Assembly: GCA_027070385.1 (NCBI GenBank)
Contig: JALXDW010000171.1
Coordinates: 1-6,850 of the forward strand
Length of the DNA stretch: 6,850 nucleotides
Source of the DNA: Chromatiales bacterium
GTDB lineage: Bacteria > Pseudomonadota > Gammaproteobacteria > UBA6429 > Thiohalophilaceae
Direction of reading: 5' to 3'
Shown here: positions 6,095 through 6,850 of the stretch, one piece after another
How positions within the stretch are numbered: position 1 is the first letter of the stretch
Layout of the letters: every line of letters begins with the position of its first letter
Notes under the pieces: generated by a model
What the model was told of the DNA's origin: nothing
The model's database searches: none
The model's input: only the letters and a program-made list of their open reading frames with translations
Program-made: the position numbers and the translations under genes

Positions 6095-6361
6095 ATGACC
6101 GCAAATGTAGAAATTTACTGTAGCCAATTCTGTGGCTACTGCCATCGCGCTAAAATGTTACTCGATAGCAAAGGCGTGCAATACTCTGAAATCTCGGTTG
6201 ATAATCAACCAGAAAAACGCACCGAAATGGTTGAGCGCAGTGGTGGTCTGACCAGTGTACCGCAAATTTTTATTAATAATGAACACATTGGTGGCTGCGA
6301 TGATTTATACGAGTTGGAATCGCAAGGTCTACTGGATGAAAAGCTTGGCCTGGTAACCTGA
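6095..6361 (+). CDS. grxC: Glutaredoxin 3, class I dithiol type with CGYC site
   Basis: The 88-residue protein has the usual glutaredoxin 3 length. It shows the active site C13-G-Y-C16, the cis-proline loop T53-S-V-P56 and the glutathione-binding G66-G-C-D-D70. It reduces disulfides and glutathione-mixed disulfides in the cytoplasm using glutathione. The active site differs from the CPYC of E. coli Grx3: proline is replaced by glycine. CGYC occurs in some class I glutaredoxins, including plant GrxC1, which can bind a [2Fe-2S] cluster. Extra cysteines are C9, four residues before the active site, and C68. A good Shine-Dalgarno AGAAGG ends four bases before the ATG. It ends two bases before trxC, so the two are surely co-transcribed. 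The same rhodanese-grxC order is found in E. coli, where secB follows instead. Confidence 0.93.
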   Translation: MTANVEIYCSQFCGYCHRAKMLLDSKGVQYSEISVDNQPEKRTEMVERSGGLTSVPQIFINNEHIGGCDDLYELESQGLLDEKLGLVT

Positions 6362-6363
6362 TA

Positions 6364-6789
6364 ATGTCTAATCTTCACATTGTTTGCCCACACTGCGACA
6401 GCATTAACCGCATCCCTGGCGACAAATTAAGTGCCGCACCCAAGTGTGGAAAATGCCATCAGCCTTTATTTATTGCTCAGCCGGTTACACTAACTGCCAG
6501 TAATTTTAGCCGCCATATTACTAAATCCGATATCCCCGTGCTGGTTGACTTCTGGGCACCGTGGTGTGGCCCATGTAAAATGATGGCGCCCATTTTTCAG
6601 CAAGCGGCCAGTCAGCTTGAGCCACAATTTCGACTGGCAAAAGTTGATACCGAGGCACAGCAACAACTCGCGCAACAGTTTCAAATTCGCAGCATTCCAA
6701 CGCTGGCTTTGTTTAAACATGGCAAAGAACTTAAACGTCAACCCGGTGCCATGGATCTGAATAACCTGATTAACTGGGCACGCCAATAG
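6364..6789 (+). CDS. trxC: Thioredoxin 2 with N-terminal zinc ribbon
   Basis: The 141-residue protein has the TrxC layout. An N-terminal zinc-binding ribbon with C8-P-H-C11 and C28-G-K-C31 is followed by a thioredoxin fold with W-C68-G-P-C71 and cis-proline in SIPT (P112). It is a cytoplasmic dithiol reductase. In E. coli Trx2 the zinc site tunes redox behaviour and the gene is under OxyR. Here it sits two bases after grxC, apparently in one unit with the rhodanese and perhaps the ArsR gene, so its control may be different. Shine-Dalgarno is weak, which fits coupling to grxC. All key residues are present. Alternative assignment as TrxA is unlikely because of the zinc ribbon. Confidence 0.95.
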   Translation: MSNLHIVCPHCDSINRIPGDKLSAAPKCGKCHQPLFIAQPVTLTASNFSRHITKSDIPVLVDFWAPWCGPCKMMAPIFQQAASQLEPQFRLAKVDTEAQQQLAQQFQIRSIPTLALFKHGKELKRQPGAMDLNNLINWARQ

Positions 6790-6850
6790 CACTGTTCAAG
6801 CAAAGACTCTTCAGACAAAAAATGTTAATATAATCTCTTCTATATTATTC
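6790..6850. other. Right-edge non-coding end with a -10-like hexamer
   Basis: The last 61 bases are AT-rich with no gene start seen. A perfect TATAAT (6829-6834) could be a -10 for a gene beyond the edge, but the -35 position has no good match. No hairpin with a T-tract was found after trxC, so the transcript may continue out of the window. Confidence 0.3.

Noticed and set aside
6490..6792. Minus-strand open frame opposite trxC
   Set aside because: It is antisense to the intact thioredoxin fold, and its product has no domain signature.

Overview
The window looks like chromosomal DNA of a gammaproteobacterium of moderate-to-low GC. This rests on gene content and order, not on any database match. 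Two divergent gene sets share a roughly 280-base control region. The order resembles the E. coli gpmM-envC / yibN-grxC neighbourhood, with extra genes added on both sides. The species cannot be named from the sequence.

Minus-strand set, read right to left from about 4884: gpmI (cofactor-independent phosphoglycerate mutase), roxA/ycfD-type ribosomal oxygenase, a small ElaA/YjcF-like GNAT acetyltransferase, envC (activator of cell-wall amidases), then after a 198-base gap the N-terminal 93 codons of an S41 C-terminal processing protease that runs off the left edge. The first four genes are tightly packed (gaps of about 30 and 22-28 bases, then an 8-base overlap), so they are probably one transcript. 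envC and the protease act in the periplasm, one on septal wall hydrolysis and the other on periplasmic or envelope protein processing. roxA modifies ribosomes.

Plus-strand set, from about 5168: an ArsR-family repressor, a membrane-anchored rhodanese (YibN-like), a class I glutaredoxin (grxC) and thioredoxin 2 (trxC). The repressor has exactly two cysteines, 66 residues apart, in the positions used by the persulfide sensors BigR and SqrR. The three following genes all handle thiols or sulfane sulfur. The set therefore reads as a candidate reactive-sulfur-responsive thiol module placed on the conserved yibN-grxC locus.

Non-coding parts: 4885-5167 holds divergent promoter candidates, an imperfect palindrome over the arsR -10, and a strong nested stem-loop in the arsR leader whose 3' arm could alternatively pair with the arsR ribosome-binding region. 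The gap 5489-5640 has another inverted repeat. The gap 281-478 has a candidate promoter and a perfect 7-bp inverted repeat just before the protease gene. No RNA genes, mobile elements or CRISPR arrays were seen.
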